Shown here: positions 15,546 through 24,091 of the stretch, piece after piece
Numbering within the stretch: the stretch's first letter is position 1
Layout: every line of letters begins with the position of its first letter
Origin: an uncultured Tenacibaculum sp.
Lineage (GTDB): Bacteria > Bacteroidota > Bacteroidia > Flavobacteriales > Flavobacteriaceae
Reading direction: 5' to 3'
DNA: 45,517 nucleotides
Assembly (NCBI RefSeq): GCF_947502995.1
Contig: NZ_CANNBW010000031.1
Location: 1 to 45,517 of the forward strand
The notes under the pieces: model-generated
The model's database searches: none
What the model was told of the DNA's origin: nothing
The model's input: the letters and a program-made list of their open reading frames with translations, nothing else
Position numbers and translations under genes: made by a program

Positions 15546-18500
15546 ATGGAAAAACCTCAAAACGAAAAATCATCGTCATGTTGGAACTGTGACGGAGACA
15601 TCGAAATTGTGACAAGACGTCTTGAAGAGATGTTTGTAGAAATGGGACAAAAAACAAGAATTGAAAGAGGGCAAAAACCTGCTGAAAGAGCTGTATTCAG
15701 AAAACAACACGGAATAGCTTACGGTAACTTTGTTATTAATAAAGATATTGAAGATCGTTTTAAACTAGGTTTATTTACTGGAGATTCTTATAAGTGTGCT
15801 GTTCGTTTTTCTAGTGATACAGAACCAACTTCTCCTGATTTACATTCTACTCTAGGAATTGGACTTAAGCTTTTTGGAATAGATGGAGAAAACATTTTAG
15901 ATGGCGGTACAAATGCCGATTTCATAATGCAAAATATCGATCGTTTTTTTGCAAGAGATGCACAACAGATGTGTAGTTTTACTACTACTGGTGTTATCGA
16001 TAGAGATTACGATTCTTACATAGCTAAACATCCTGAATTAGCAGCTATCTTAAAAGCTATGACAAAAGAGGAAGCTAGTGTGCTAAGTGCTAATTATTGG
16101 GCTATTTTACCTTTCAAATTAGGAGAAAATCAAATTGTAAAATATCGTTTAGTTCCAGAAAACACTTATGAAGGAACTCCTTTTAATGAAAATGATTATT
16201 TAAAGATTGATCTTGAAAAACGTTTATTACAAGGTGATGCTACTTTCAGATTTGAAATTCAATTACGAACAAATCCTGAAACCATGCCCATTGACGATGC
16301 TCAAGTTGTATGGAGTACAGAAGAAAGTCCGTATATCTGTATCGCAAAATTACATTTACCTCAACAAAACGTAGCTGCTATTGGTCAAGCTGAATTTGGA
16401 AGTAATTTAGCTTTTAATATTTGGAGAACGCTACCAGAACACGAGCCATTAGGTTCAATTGCTCAAGTTAGAAAAGTTGTGTACGCTGCCAGTGCAAAAA
16501 CCAGACATCAAGCTAACGGAGAATTACTAGAAGAACCTAAAAAGAGGAATCCACATTTCGAAGGAAATATCGATGAAAATGATGATTGTATTGTTACTGC
16601 AGGAATTTATCCTCCAATAGGAATTATGCGTGTTGGTAACAGTCAGAATGAATATTTCTTAGGTCCCCTTGTTGACGAACCAATTGCTCAAGAAGATCCG
16701 TATGCATACAGAGACGAGATCGGAGCTTTAAAAAGACAAGCTGCACAGTTTAGAATATATGGATTTAATGCAGCAGGAAAAGCTGTAAAAGAATTAACTG
16801 CTGAAAATGCAAACATTACTTGGCATTGTCATTTAGCAAATCAGAAAGCTTCTTGGTATCAATTTCAATTGGCTTTAGATATTCCTGAAGCTGCAGATGC
16901 TCCGCCTTCATTTTTAAGAAACATTAATATTCCGAATCGTGAATCATTATTAATCGATGGTAACGCTCAATCTATTTCTGGTGTAGGTATCGAAGACGGA
17001 CCAACTTTTGAAGGTGATTTTTTAAACAAAAAAGTGTATTTGGGTGAAATGCGTACTGATGAAAAAGGAAGGCTAATTATGTTAGGTGGACATGGAAAAT
17101 CAGAAAATATAGATGGTGATATTGCCATTACTTTCGCCAATAATGAGGGTTGGTATGATGATACTTCAGACGGACCAGTAACTGCTGAAGTTGAATACAA
17201 CGGTACAAAATTAAAAGTAGATCCAGCTTGGGTTGTATGTGCTCCGCCAGATTATGCACCAATGCAAAAATCTGTAAGAACAATGTGGGATTTAATGCGA
17301 AGTGTTGCTGTAAAATCTGGAATGTTAACTAGACCTCAACGCCCGTCATTCACAAAAGATATTTTACCAATTTTTCAACGTATGACAGATTTACAATGGG
17401 TAAATGCTGGATTCGCTGGAGCTTTTGGTTGGGGAGGTCAGTTCAATTATACTTCAAAAGAATGGATTAAAAAATTAGGAAATCCTTCTCCTGCTTTTCT
17501 TGAAATGAGAAGAACAATCTCTAATAATTTCAGAAGAATTGATGTAAAAGGTGCTGAAGCTCCACAATTATGGCCTTGGTTATATGGAGATGCTATTAGT
17601 ATTCCTTCTACAGGATCAGTTCGTCAACATGCAACTTTATCTGAATTACAATTAGAATTTTTAGATCAATGGGTTACTGGAGATTTTGATGCTGATTATA
17701 TGGATACAGAAGGTTGTCCGTTTCATGCTGAACCAAAGAAAATTGATGATTTACCAGTAGAAGAACAACCAAATATGTTAACAAAAGCTGCAATGGATTT
17801 CTGTTTAGCTGATGCTTTCCATCCAGGTTGTGAAATGACTTGGCCAATGCGTTCTTCTGGAATGTATATGAGTGCTTTTAGAGTTAAACATGCAAAAGCA
17901 ACTCCTCCTGTAAATAATATTTACTACGGACCTACAATGAATAGCGATACGTTAACTTTAGCAAAAGGACCTATTTTAGGTGGACAAGTAGCTGGTGGAA
18001 TTACACGTTGGATGGCTATTCCTTGGCAAACTGACACAGCAAGTTGTAGAGATGGTTATACAACTACATACGATCCATATTTACCAACTTTCTGGCCAGC
18101 GAGAGTTCCTAATAATATTTTAAATGAGAAACGCTACGATCAAACTTTAGATTCAAATTTAGCAGAAGAAACAAGAATGGAAGCTTTTGCTGATAGAGCA
18201 GATTGGTTGAGTGATCTTCCTTTAGATGGAGCATCACCAAACTACACGAATCAAATTAACAGTATGGTTAAGTATTTTGATAAATTAGCTGTAGTTCAAA
18301 AACGTCCTGGAGTGTTAAACGATCCTAATTTCCCTAAAGAAATGCAAGTTGGTATCACTCCTACTCCAGCGCAAGAAGCTGCTTTATTAAAAGCAACATT
18401 AGAAGATTTAGCTGGAATTTTAGATGTAGGTACTTTAAATGATGAAACTAAAGAAATTTTAACTACTGCCGTAAATAAATTATCAAATAAGAATTTATTA

Positions 18501-18731
18501 AACGAAGAACTATTATTAGAAAGTGCTCAAAATGAATTATTAACTTTAGTTGAAGATGAAATCACAAAAGATTTTGCTCCAACAGCAAATGTTATTAATA
18601 CAGTGAGTTTAATAGCTTCCAAACTACATAATATTAGTAAAACAAAATCTCATCAATCGGCACCAGAGAAAAAGATCGAAGTTGGTATTCCAGAGAAAAT
18701 GACACGATTCTCAAGGTTTATTCCGAAATAA
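15546..18731 (+). CDS. Fusion of a catalase-like haem domain with a LodA-like CTQ quinoprotein oxidase
   Basis: A 1061-aa protein without a signal peptide. Residues about 15-340 look like the catalase-like family: distal-type His55 in RKQHGIAYGNFV, AVRFSS, GIGLKLFG, and a proximal-Tyr motif R-x3-Y313-x6-R-x3-N inside IAQVRKVVYAASAKTRHQ. Residues about 345-965 match LodA/GoxA amino-acid oxidases: PPIGIMRVGNS (354-366), RQAAQFRIYGF, and the cysteine tryptophylquinone pair Cys762 (HPGCEMTW) and Trp827 (IPWQTDTASC). Their spacing of 65 residues equals that of Cys516 and Trp581 in LodA. A helical tail covers about 965-1061. LodA enzymes deaminate an amino acid and release H2O2, so the fused domain may remove or use it. 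LodA itself is about 730 residues and lacks this domain. A CWNC motif lies at 12-15. The LodB-like partner follows after 12 bases. Confidence 0.85.
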   Translation: MEKPQNEKSSSCWNCDGDIEIVTRRLEEMFVEMGQKTRIERGQKPAERAVFRKQHGIAYGNFVINKDIEDRFKLGLFTGDSYKCAVRFSSDTEPTSPDLHSTLGIGLKLFGIDGENILDGGTNADFIMQNIDRFFARDAQQMCSFTTTGVIDRDYDSYIAKHPELAAILKAMTKEEASVLSANYWAILPFKLGENQIVKYRLVPENTYEGTPFNENDYLKIDLEKRLLQGDATFRFEIQLRTNPETMPIDDAQVVWSTEESPYICIAKLHLPQQNVAAIGQAEFGSNLAFNIWRTLPEHEPLGSIAQVRKVVYAASAKTRHQANGELLEEPKKRNPHFEGNIDENDDCIVTAGIYPPIGIMRVGNSQNEYFLGPLVDEPIAQEDPYAYRDEIGALKRQAAQFRIYGFNAAGKAVKELTAENANITWHCHLANQKASWYQFQLALDIPEAADAPPSFLRNINIPNRESLLIDGNAQSISGVGIEDGPTFEGDFLNKKVYLGEMRTDEKGRLIMLGGHGKSENIDGDIAITFANNEGWYDDTSDGPVTAEVEYNGTKLKVDPAWVVCAPPDYAPMQKSVRTMWDLMRSVAVKSGMLTRPQRPSFTKDILPIFQRMTDLQWVNAGFAGAFGWGGQFNYTSKEWIKKLGNPSPAFLEMRRTISNNFRRIDVKGAEAPQLWPWLYGDAISIPSTGSVRQHATLSELQLEFLDQWVTGDFDADYMDTEGCPFHAEPKKIDDLPVEEQPNMLTKAAMDFCLADAFHPGCEMTWPMRSSGMYMSAFRVKHAKATPPVNNIYYGPTMNSDTLTLAKGPILGGQVAGGITRWMAIPWQTDTASCRDGYTTTYDPYLPTFWPARVPNNILNEKRYDQTLDSNLAEETRMEAFADRADWLSDLPLDGASPNYTNQINSMVKYFDKLAVVQKRPGVLNDPNFPKEMQVGITPTPAQEAALLKATLEDLAGILDVGTLNDETKEILTTAVNKLSNKNLLNEELLLESAQNELLTLVEDEITKDFAPTANVINTVSLIASKLHNISKTKSHQSAPEKKIEVGIPEKMTRFSRFIPK

Positions 18732-18743
18732 AGAGAAAGATAC

Positions 18744-19883
18744 ATGATATCAAATCATAATACAGAAATATTAATTTTAGGTGGCGGCATTGCTGGTTGT
18801 ATTGCCGCCATTTCTTTAGCAGATACTTATAAAGTAACTCTAGTAGATAAATTAATTCAGCCTACAGAAAAAGTCGGTGAATCTTTAGCGCCAGCTACAC
18901 ATCGAATTTTAAATACACTCGGACTTAAACTTAGCGATAGCGAGTATCAAAATATTTTTATCAATAACCTCGGAATGCAATCCTACTGGGGAAGTGATCA
19001 AGTACAAATAATAGATCACTTAAGAAATCCTGATGGAGCGTCAAAAAGTGTCGATCGAAAAAAATTAGCTTTGTACTTAAGAGAAAAAGCTATTGAAAAA
19101 GGCGTTGATTGTTTCTGGGGATTGCGCTTTTTTAATAGTTCTTATCAAGATAACACATGGAACATAACTTGTAAGTCTGATGATATAAAAAATCGCACTA
19201 CGAAAGTTTTCTCTTCAAAGTTTGTTATTGATGCTACAGGAAGAGGAGCACATTTTGCAAAAACTCAAAATATTAAAAGAACAAAATACGATTCGTTAAT
19301 TTCTTGCTGGTTAAGTCTTCCAAACACCAAACAAAATACGATGAGTACTATTATACCAGATGAGTTTGGTTGGTGGTACAGTGCGGTAATTCCTAATAAT
19401 AAAAGAATTTTATCATATCAAACTGACGCAGATATTATAGAGAAAAGTGTTTTTAAAAATTTCAGTTCGTTTTCAAAACTTATTCATCAAAATAAAATTG
19501 CAAATCAATTTATCGAAAATCAAACTAATGCTATTGAATTTCATGGTGTTGTAAGCGCAAATTCTACGAAGTTAAATCAAGTTGTTGGTCAACAATGGTT
19601 AGCTTTAGGAGATGCTGCAATTAGTTTTGATCCTCTATCTTCTCAAGGAATGTTTAATGCCATGGCAACTGCTATGCAAGTAAGTGATTTACTGAAAAAA
19701 GTAAATATTTCATCTAACTTAAATGAAGAAAAAATAGCTTACCTATCAAATAATTATACCTCACAAATAGATTCAATATGGAATCATTACTTAAAACATA
19801 AAGAACTATTCTATAGTGCAGAAACTCGTTGGAAAAATGCACTTTTTTGGAAAAGAAGACATGAAAATGTATTCGTATTGTAA
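18744..19883 (+). CDS. LodB-like FAD-dependent oxidoreductase for CTQ cofactor maturation
   Basis: A 379-aa flavoprotein with an N-terminal Rossmann motif LGGGIAGCIAA (about residues 12-22), the halogenase/hydroxylase-family segment GESLAPATHRILNTLG (about 46-61), and the second FAD motif ALGDAAISFDPLSSQGMFNAM (about 290-310). This is the architecture of LodB/GoxB, which is needed to build the tryptophylquinone of its partner oxidase. It is placed 12 bases after the LodA-like gene, so they form one transcription unit. The sequence is also compatible with tryptophan halogenase-like enzymes, but the neighbour makes the LodB role most likely. Confidence 0.85.
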   Translation: MISNHNTEILILGGGIAGCIAAISLADTYKVTLVDKLIQPTEKVGESLAPATHRILNTLGLKLSDSEYQNIFINNLGMQSYWGSDQVQIIDHLRNPDGASKSVDRKKLALYLREKAIEKGVDCFWGLRFFNSSYQDNTWNITCKSDDIKNRTTKVFSSKFVIDATGRGAHFAKTQNIKRTKYDSLISCWLSLPNTKQNTMSTIIPDEFGWWYSAVIPNNKRILSYQTDADIIEKSVFKNFSSFSKLIHQNKIANQFIENQTNAIEFHGVVSANSTKLNQVVGQQWLALGDAAISFDPLSSQGMFNAMATAMQVSDLLKKVNISSNLNEEKIAYLSNNYTSQIDSIWNHYLKHKELFYSAETRWKNALFWKRRHENVFVL

Positions 19884-19928
19884 AATCTACTATTTTTACT
19901 GCCCTTTTTTTATCTTTAAAATAAAAAC

Positions 19929-20402
19929 ATGAATACACACGAAGAATATATGAGTGAGGCAGTAAAAGCTGCTTTAAGAGGAATGCAAAACAATGAAGGA
20001 GGTCCGTTTGGATGTATTATTGTAAAAGATGGTGAAATTGTTGGACGCGGTAATAACAAAGTAACATCAACAAATGATCCAACAGCACATGCAGAAGTTA
20101 CAGCAATTAGAGATGCTTGTAAAAACTTAGGAACTTTTCAATTAGATGGCTGTATTGTTTACACTTCTTGCGAGCCTTGTCCGATGTGTTTAGGAGCAAT
20201 TTATTGGGCGCGTCCGGATAAAGTATTTTATGGTAGTAATCAAGTAGATGCTGCCAATATAGGTTTTGATGATGAGTTTATTTATAAAGAAATTCCGTTA
20301 CCTTACGAGAAAAGAAGTATTCCTTTTGAACAAGTAGGTAGAGATATTGCCTTAGAACCTTTTCAAAAGTGGACAGAAAAAGACGATAAAATTGAATATT
20401 AA
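19929..20402 (+). CDS. guaD: Guanine deaminase (cytidine-deaminase fold)
   Basis: A 157-aa zinc hydrolase. Zinc and proton-shuttle residues lie in HAEVTAIRDAC (about residues 55-65) and PCPMCLGAIYWARPDKVFYG (about 84-103). The TSNDPTAHAEV, CEPCPMC and GFDDEFIYKEI segments closely match the Bacillus-type guanine deaminase, which turns guanine into xanthine and ammonia in the cytoplasm. tRNA adenosine deaminase (TadA) is the alternative but lacks the C-terminal FIYKEI region. It ends at a strong terminator. Confidence 0.9.
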   Translation: MNTHEEYMSEAVKAALRGMQNNEGGPFGCIIVKDGEIVGRGNNKVTSTNDPTAHAEVTAIRDACKNLGTFQLDGCIVYTSCEPCPMCLGAIYWARPDKVFYGSNQVDAANIGFDDEFIYKEIPLPYEKRSIPFEQVGRDIALEPFQKWTEKDDKIEY

Positions 20403-20407
20403 TTTTG

Positions 20408-20439
20408 AAAATCCTTATCTTGTTGATAAGGATTTTTTT
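20408..20439 (+). terminator. Terminator of the guanine deaminase gene
   Basis: A perfect 12-bp stem (AAAATCCTTATC, 20408-20419, with 20425-20436), five-base loop and T-tail, six bases after the stop codon. It lies upstream of the ATG at 20452, so the next gene starts there and not at the in-frame codon at 20392. Confidence 0.9.
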
Positions 20440-20451
20440 ATTTCAAAAAAG

Positions 20452-21321
20452 ATGATTACGCTAGAAAACGACCAACTACAAGTACAAATAAAAACTGCTG
20501 GTGCAGAGCTTACTAAAATCTATTCAAAGCAAACTCAATTAGATTATTTATGGAATGGTGATGAGAAATTTTGGAAACGTCACGCTCCTATTTTATTTCC
20601 TATTGTTGGTAAACTAAAAGAACATACATATTTCGTAGATCATCAGAAATATCATTTACCGCAACATGGTTTTGCTAGAGATAATGAATTCATTTTGATT
20701 TCGAACAATGGTAATAAAATAACATTTGAACTAAATTATTCTGACAAAACATTAGAAATTTATCCTTATAAATTTAAGCTACACGTTTCTTACACTCTAA
20801 TAGAAAACTCTATCAAAATTGAGTATCACGTAAAAAATGAGGACGATAAAGCAATTTATTTTTCAATTGGTGCGCATCCAGCTTTTTCTTGCCCAATTAC
20901 TTCTGAAACATCTTTTTCTGATTATTATATTGAATTTGAGACTTCTGAAACTCCTCTACAATATTCTTTAAATAAAACTAACGGGTTACGTACTATAAAT
21001 CCAACTGAACAATCGCTTGATAAAATCTTTAAATTAAATTATGAATTATTTAAAGATGACGCTTTAATTTATAAAAACATTTCCTCTAAAAAGATTGCTT
21101 TAAAATCAAATAAACATGAACACGGACTTAATTTTTTAAGTTCAGACTGGGAATATTTTGCTTTTTGGACCAAAAAAGATGCTCCTTTCATTTGTTTTGA
21201 ACCATGGATGGGAGCTGCTGATCTTGAAACTACCAACCAAGATTTCACTCAAAAAGATAGTATTATCAAATTAGATGTAAATAAGGAGTTTGAAAAAGAA
21301 TATACGATCGAATTATTTTAG
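20452..21321 (+). CDS. Aldose 1-epimerase family protein (LacX/galactose-mutarotase-like)
   Basis: A 289-aa protein beginning MITLENDQLQVQIKTAGAEL, the normal start of the LacX-like branch of the galactose-mutarotase superfamily. Visible family features are YLWNGDEKFWKRHAPILFPIVGKL (about 30-53), the HGFARDNEF motif (about 71-79) with a conserved His, and SIGAHPAFSCP (about 142-152) with the second His. Members interconvert anomers of aldoses or related sugars in the cytoplasm; the specific sugar is unknown. I moved the start from 20392 because a terminator lies between the two. The 3' end overlaps the convergent HAD gene by nine bases. Confidence 0.88.
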   Translation: MITLENDQLQVQIKTAGAELTKIYSKQTQLDYLWNGDEKFWKRHAPILFPIVGKLKEHTYFVDHQKYHLPQHGFARDNEFILISNNGNKITFELNYSDKTLEIYPYKFKLHVSYTLIENSIKIEYHVKNEDDKAIYFSIGAHPAFSCPITSETSFSDYYIEFETSETPLQYSLNKTNGLRTINPTEQSLDKIFKLNYELFKDDALIYKNISSKKIALKSNKHEHGLNFLSSDWEYFAFWTKKDAPFICFEPWMGAADLETTNQDFTQKDSIIKLDVNKEFEKEYTIELF

Positions 21322-21765
21322 TTTTACTAAAGCTTCTTTCAATTTTTCAGAATTAAACCCAATAGTTAACTCTGTCAATATTAGCTTTTGCTTTATCTCT
21401 TCTTTTAAACTATTAAGAGATTTGTCATCGTCTAATATTATAAAATCATTTATATGATAATCTAAAAGAAATCTCAGAACTTCTTCTCTCCTATTTTTAC
21501 AATTTTCATAAGCTGGTAAAAAACCTGATATTTCTTTTTGAATTTTTCTATTTCTAAAAATTTGATTGAATTCAGATAATGTTTTTCTCAACCTTCTAGT
21601 AGAACTCAACCAAATTTCGATATCGGCATATTCCAAAAGTTTATTCAAGTTTGATACACAGTTTTGATTAAAATCAGAATAACCATCTATGTGAATAGTA
21701 TCAGACTTCCATGGTGGGGTTGTAATTAGAACTCCGTCTAAATCTAATATTAAAACTTTCTTCAA
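21313..21765 (-). CDS. HAD-superfamily protein (HAD-like, RNA-repair-associated type)
   Basis: A 150-aa protein with the HAD motif I DLDGVLITTPPW (Asp8 and Asp10), motif II-like WLSSTRR (about 52-58) and motif IV-like FIILDDDKSL (about 113-122). The compact fold without a large cap resembles the HAD domains linked to Swiss-army-knife RNA-repair proteins (PF18143). The substrate is unknown; phosphatase activity is likely. It lies seven bases after the DinB gene on the same strand. Confidence 0.75.
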   Translation of the reverse strand: MKKVLILDLDGVLITTPPWKSDTIHIDGYSDFNQNCVSNLNKLLEYADIEIWLSSTRRLRKTLSEFNQIFRNRKIQKEISGFLPAYENCKNRREEVLRFLLDYHINDFIILDDDKSLNSLKEEIKQKLILTELTIGFNSEKLKEALVKLK

Positions 21766-21772
21766 TGTATTT

Positions 21773-22279
21773 TTATAAATAACGTTCTTTAATAACTTGT
21801 AAATGGTGTTTTTGGTGACCAGCCATAACCATTCCTAAAGCGCGAACAGATATTTTATTTCCAGAACCTGAACCTATTTTCAGTAAATCTTCTTGTCTAA
21901 AGCTTTTAAATAACTGAATCGTTCCTTTTCTAAGTAAATTCATTTCATCAAGTAAATCTTTATAATCTCTATCCTGAGCTATAGAATTAATAACGAACAA
22001 ATCTTGATCGAAACCAGGTAAATCGGTTTTGTCATTTCTTGCAAAACATAAAGCTCGATAACAAAAAATACGTTCTGTATCTATTAAATGCTGAATTAAT
22101 TCCTTAATTGTCCATTTATCATCAGCATAAGCATAATTCTCTTTATTTGATGGTATAGTTCTTAAAGTAGTTTCAAAATCTTCTTGAACTATCTTTAAAT
22201 TTTCGATTATAGATTTTTCAGTTTCTAAGTTTGTAATAAACGAAGTATAATACGGGTTATATTCTGTAGTTGGTATCAT
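21773..22279 (-). CDS. DinB-family protein
   Basis: A 168-aa four-helix-bundle protein of the DinB superfamily (DinB_2-like). Metal-ligand histidines are visible in KELIQHLIDTERIFCYR (about residues 59-75) and in the C-terminal GHQKHHLQVIKERYL (about 154-168), giving the usual three-His site. Members are metal-dependent enzymes or bacillithiol-type transferases of mostly unknown substrate. It is probably co-transcribed with the HAD gene downstream. Confidence 0.9.
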   Translation of the reverse strand: MIPTTEYNPYYTSFITNLETEKSIIENLKIVQEDFETTLRTIPSNKENYAYADDKWTIKELIQHLIDTERIFCYRALCFARNDKTDLPGFDQDLFVINSIAQDRDYKDLLDEMNLLRKGTIQLFKSFRQEDLLKIGSGSGNKISVRALGMVMAGHQKHHLQVIKERYL

Positions 22280-22372
22280 AAATTTTTAGTCTATGTCTAT
22301 TAAACCAAAAACTAATTTATAAGCCTTTGTCGTTTAATATCTTTTAAAATTTAATGCTAAAAATACCATTTC

Positions 22373-22801
22373 CTAGTTTAAAAATAAAAGAATGTATCCT
22401 GACAAAGCCAAAAATAAACACAAAGGTGAAAAGAATTTGGTGTCATTTACAGCAAATTTTGTTTGTTTAACTTTCTTAAAAAAACCTACATATTTAAAAT
22501 CTCCTATAGCTCTTAATAAAAAAATGGAAGAAAAAATTAATAATCCATTCGTCTTAATCCATTGAGGTAGAAAATAAAAGTCATAGATTTTTGCTACTTG
22601 TATATAACTGCTAAAAATCAGCAATACAAAAAACGCAACTAATAACGTTAAAATTGGCGGGGCTTTTAAAACTTTTACTTCTTTTGTATTCGTTGGAATA
22701 ACACGATCGAGACCGAAAGTGCCTCCAAAAGCCCAATAGAAATGAAATAAAGAAATAATAAGTAATATAATACTACATATAATTGCAAGAAAAAATGTCA
22801 T
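22373..22801 (-). CDS. DUF3995 membrane protein
   Basis: A 142-aa inner-membrane protein with four hydrophobic segments (about 3-24, 50-70, 83-100 and 121-140). The conserved start LFHFYWAFGGTFGLDRVIP identifies DUF3995. Function unknown. It is divergent from hutI; 93 bases without recognisable features separate it from the DinB gene. Confidence 0.88.
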   Translation of the reverse strand: MTFFLAIICSIILLIISLFHFYWAFGGTFGLDRVIPTNTKEVKVLKAPPILTLLVAFFVLLIFSSYIQVAKIYDFYFLPQWIKTNGLLIFSSIFLLRAIGDFKYVGFFKKVKQTKFAVNDTKFFSPLCLFLALSGYILLFLN

Positions 22802-22820
22802 TTTGATTCGTCTTTTTATG

Positions 22821-22828
22821 TATGTTTG
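22821..22828 (+). promoter_or_regulatory. -7 promoter box of the hut operon
   Basis: TATGTTTG matches TAnnTTTG exactly, 26 bases before the hutI ATG. A TTTG lies 15 bases upstream (22802-22805), closer than the usual 19. Confidence 0.5.
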
Positions 22829-22854
22829 TTATTACCCAAAGTTAAAGATCCCTT

Positions 22855-24090
22855 ATGACAACCTTATTGATAAATATCAAGGAATTAATTCAAGTTAGAG
22901 AAGAAAACGTTAAGAAGGTTTCTGGTAATGAAATGAAAGAACTACCAACCTTAAAAAATGCTTTTTTAGCTATTAAGGATGAAAAAATAATAGATTTCGG
23001 TTTAATGGAAGACATTCCTTCTTATTCTGCCGCTATTTTAATAGATTGTAAAGGTAAAATGGTATTCCCCACGTGGTGTGATAGTCATACGCATATCGTT
23101 TACGCTGGAACAAGAGAGCAAGAATTTGTAGATCGAATTAACGGTTTAACTTATGAAGAAATTGCTAAAAATGGTGGTGGAATATTAAATTCGGCAAAAA
23201 GATTACGAGAAAGTTCTGAACAGGAATTATATGAGTTAACTAAAGTTAGACTCGATGAAGTGATGCGTTTAGGAACTGGAGCTATAGAAATAAAATCTGG
23301 TTATGGTTTAACTACCGATGCTGAACTAAAAATGCTTAGAGTTGTAAAACGACTTAGAGATGAATTCGATTTACCTATTAAAGCAACATTTTTAGGTGCC
23401 CATGCTTTTCCTGAAGAATTTAAAGAAAATCAAGAAGCATATATTGATGTAATCATTAATGAAATGCTACCTAAAGTAGCTTCTGAAAACTTAGCTGAAT
23501 TTGTTGATGTTTTTTGTGAAACAGGATATTTTACTGTTGAACAAACTGAAAAAATTATTCAGGCAGCTAAAAAAGTAGGATTACAACCTAAAGTTCATGT
23601 AAATCAATTTACAACTATTGGTGGTGTAGAAAAATGTGTTTCTAACGATGCGCTTTCTGTTGACCATTTAGAAGTTTTAAGCGATGATGACATCAAAGCA
23701 TTGCAAGGCTCAGGAACTATGCCTGTTGCACTTCCTTCATGTTCTTATTTCTTAAGTATTCCTTACACACCAGCTCGACAGATTATTGATAGTAATTTGC
23801 CTTTAGCTTTAGCTTCAGATTATAATCCAGGTTCTACTCCTTCTGGAAATATGAACTTTGTTGTTGCTACAGCTTGTATTAAAATGAAAATGACTCCAGA
23901 AGAAGCTATTAATGCGGCAACAATAAATGGTGCATATGCAATGAACTTATCTGATGAAGTAGGGTCGATCACTAAAGGTAAAAAAGCAAACTTTTTTATA
24001 ACAAAAGAAATCTCATCATATAATTTCTTGCCTTATAATTTCGGATCTAGCGTTATTGAATCTGTATATATAAACGGAAAACTTGTATAA
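22855..24090 (+). CDS. hutI: Imidazolonepropionase
   Basis: A 411-aa amidohydrolase of normal HutI length. It opens 4-imidazolone-5-propanoate to N-formimidoyl-L-glutamate, the third step of histidine breakdown. Metal-binding CDSHTHIVYAGTREQEF lies at about residues 74-90. Other family marks are GTGAIEIKSGYGL, FLGAHAFPEEF, KVHVNQFTTIGG and ALASDYNPGSTPSGNMN. HutG follows after one base, so the two are translated together. hutH and hutU are not in the window. Confidence 0.96.
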   Translation: MTTLLINIKELIQVREENVKKVSGNEMKELPTLKNAFLAIKDEKIIDFGLMEDIPSYSAAILIDCKGKMVFPTWCDSHTHIVYAGTREQEFVDRINGLTYEEIAKNGGGILNSAKRLRESSEQELYELTKVRLDEVMRLGTGAIEIKSGYGLTTDAELKMLRVVKRLRDEFDLPIKATFLGAHAFPEEFKENQEAYIDVIINEMLPKVASENLAEFVDVFCETGYFTVEQTEKIIQAAKKVGLQPKVHVNQFTTIGGVEKCVSNDALSVDHLEVLSDDDIKALQGSGTMPVALPSCSYFLSIPYTPARQIIDSNLPLALASDYNPGSTPSGNMNFVVATACIKMKMTPEEAINAATINGAYAMNLSDEVGSITKGKKANFFITKEISSYNFLPYNFGSSVIESVYINGKLV

Positions 24091-24091
24091 C

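Noticed and set aside
20392..20451. Upstream in-frame start of the aldose epimerase gene at 20392
   Set aside because: A strong terminator (20408-20439) lies between that codon and 20452, and the family N-terminus begins at 20452.
22803..22828. Full -33/-7 promoter for hutI
   Set aside because: The -7 box is good, but the TTTG is 15 bases upstream instead of about 19, so only the -7 element is claimed.
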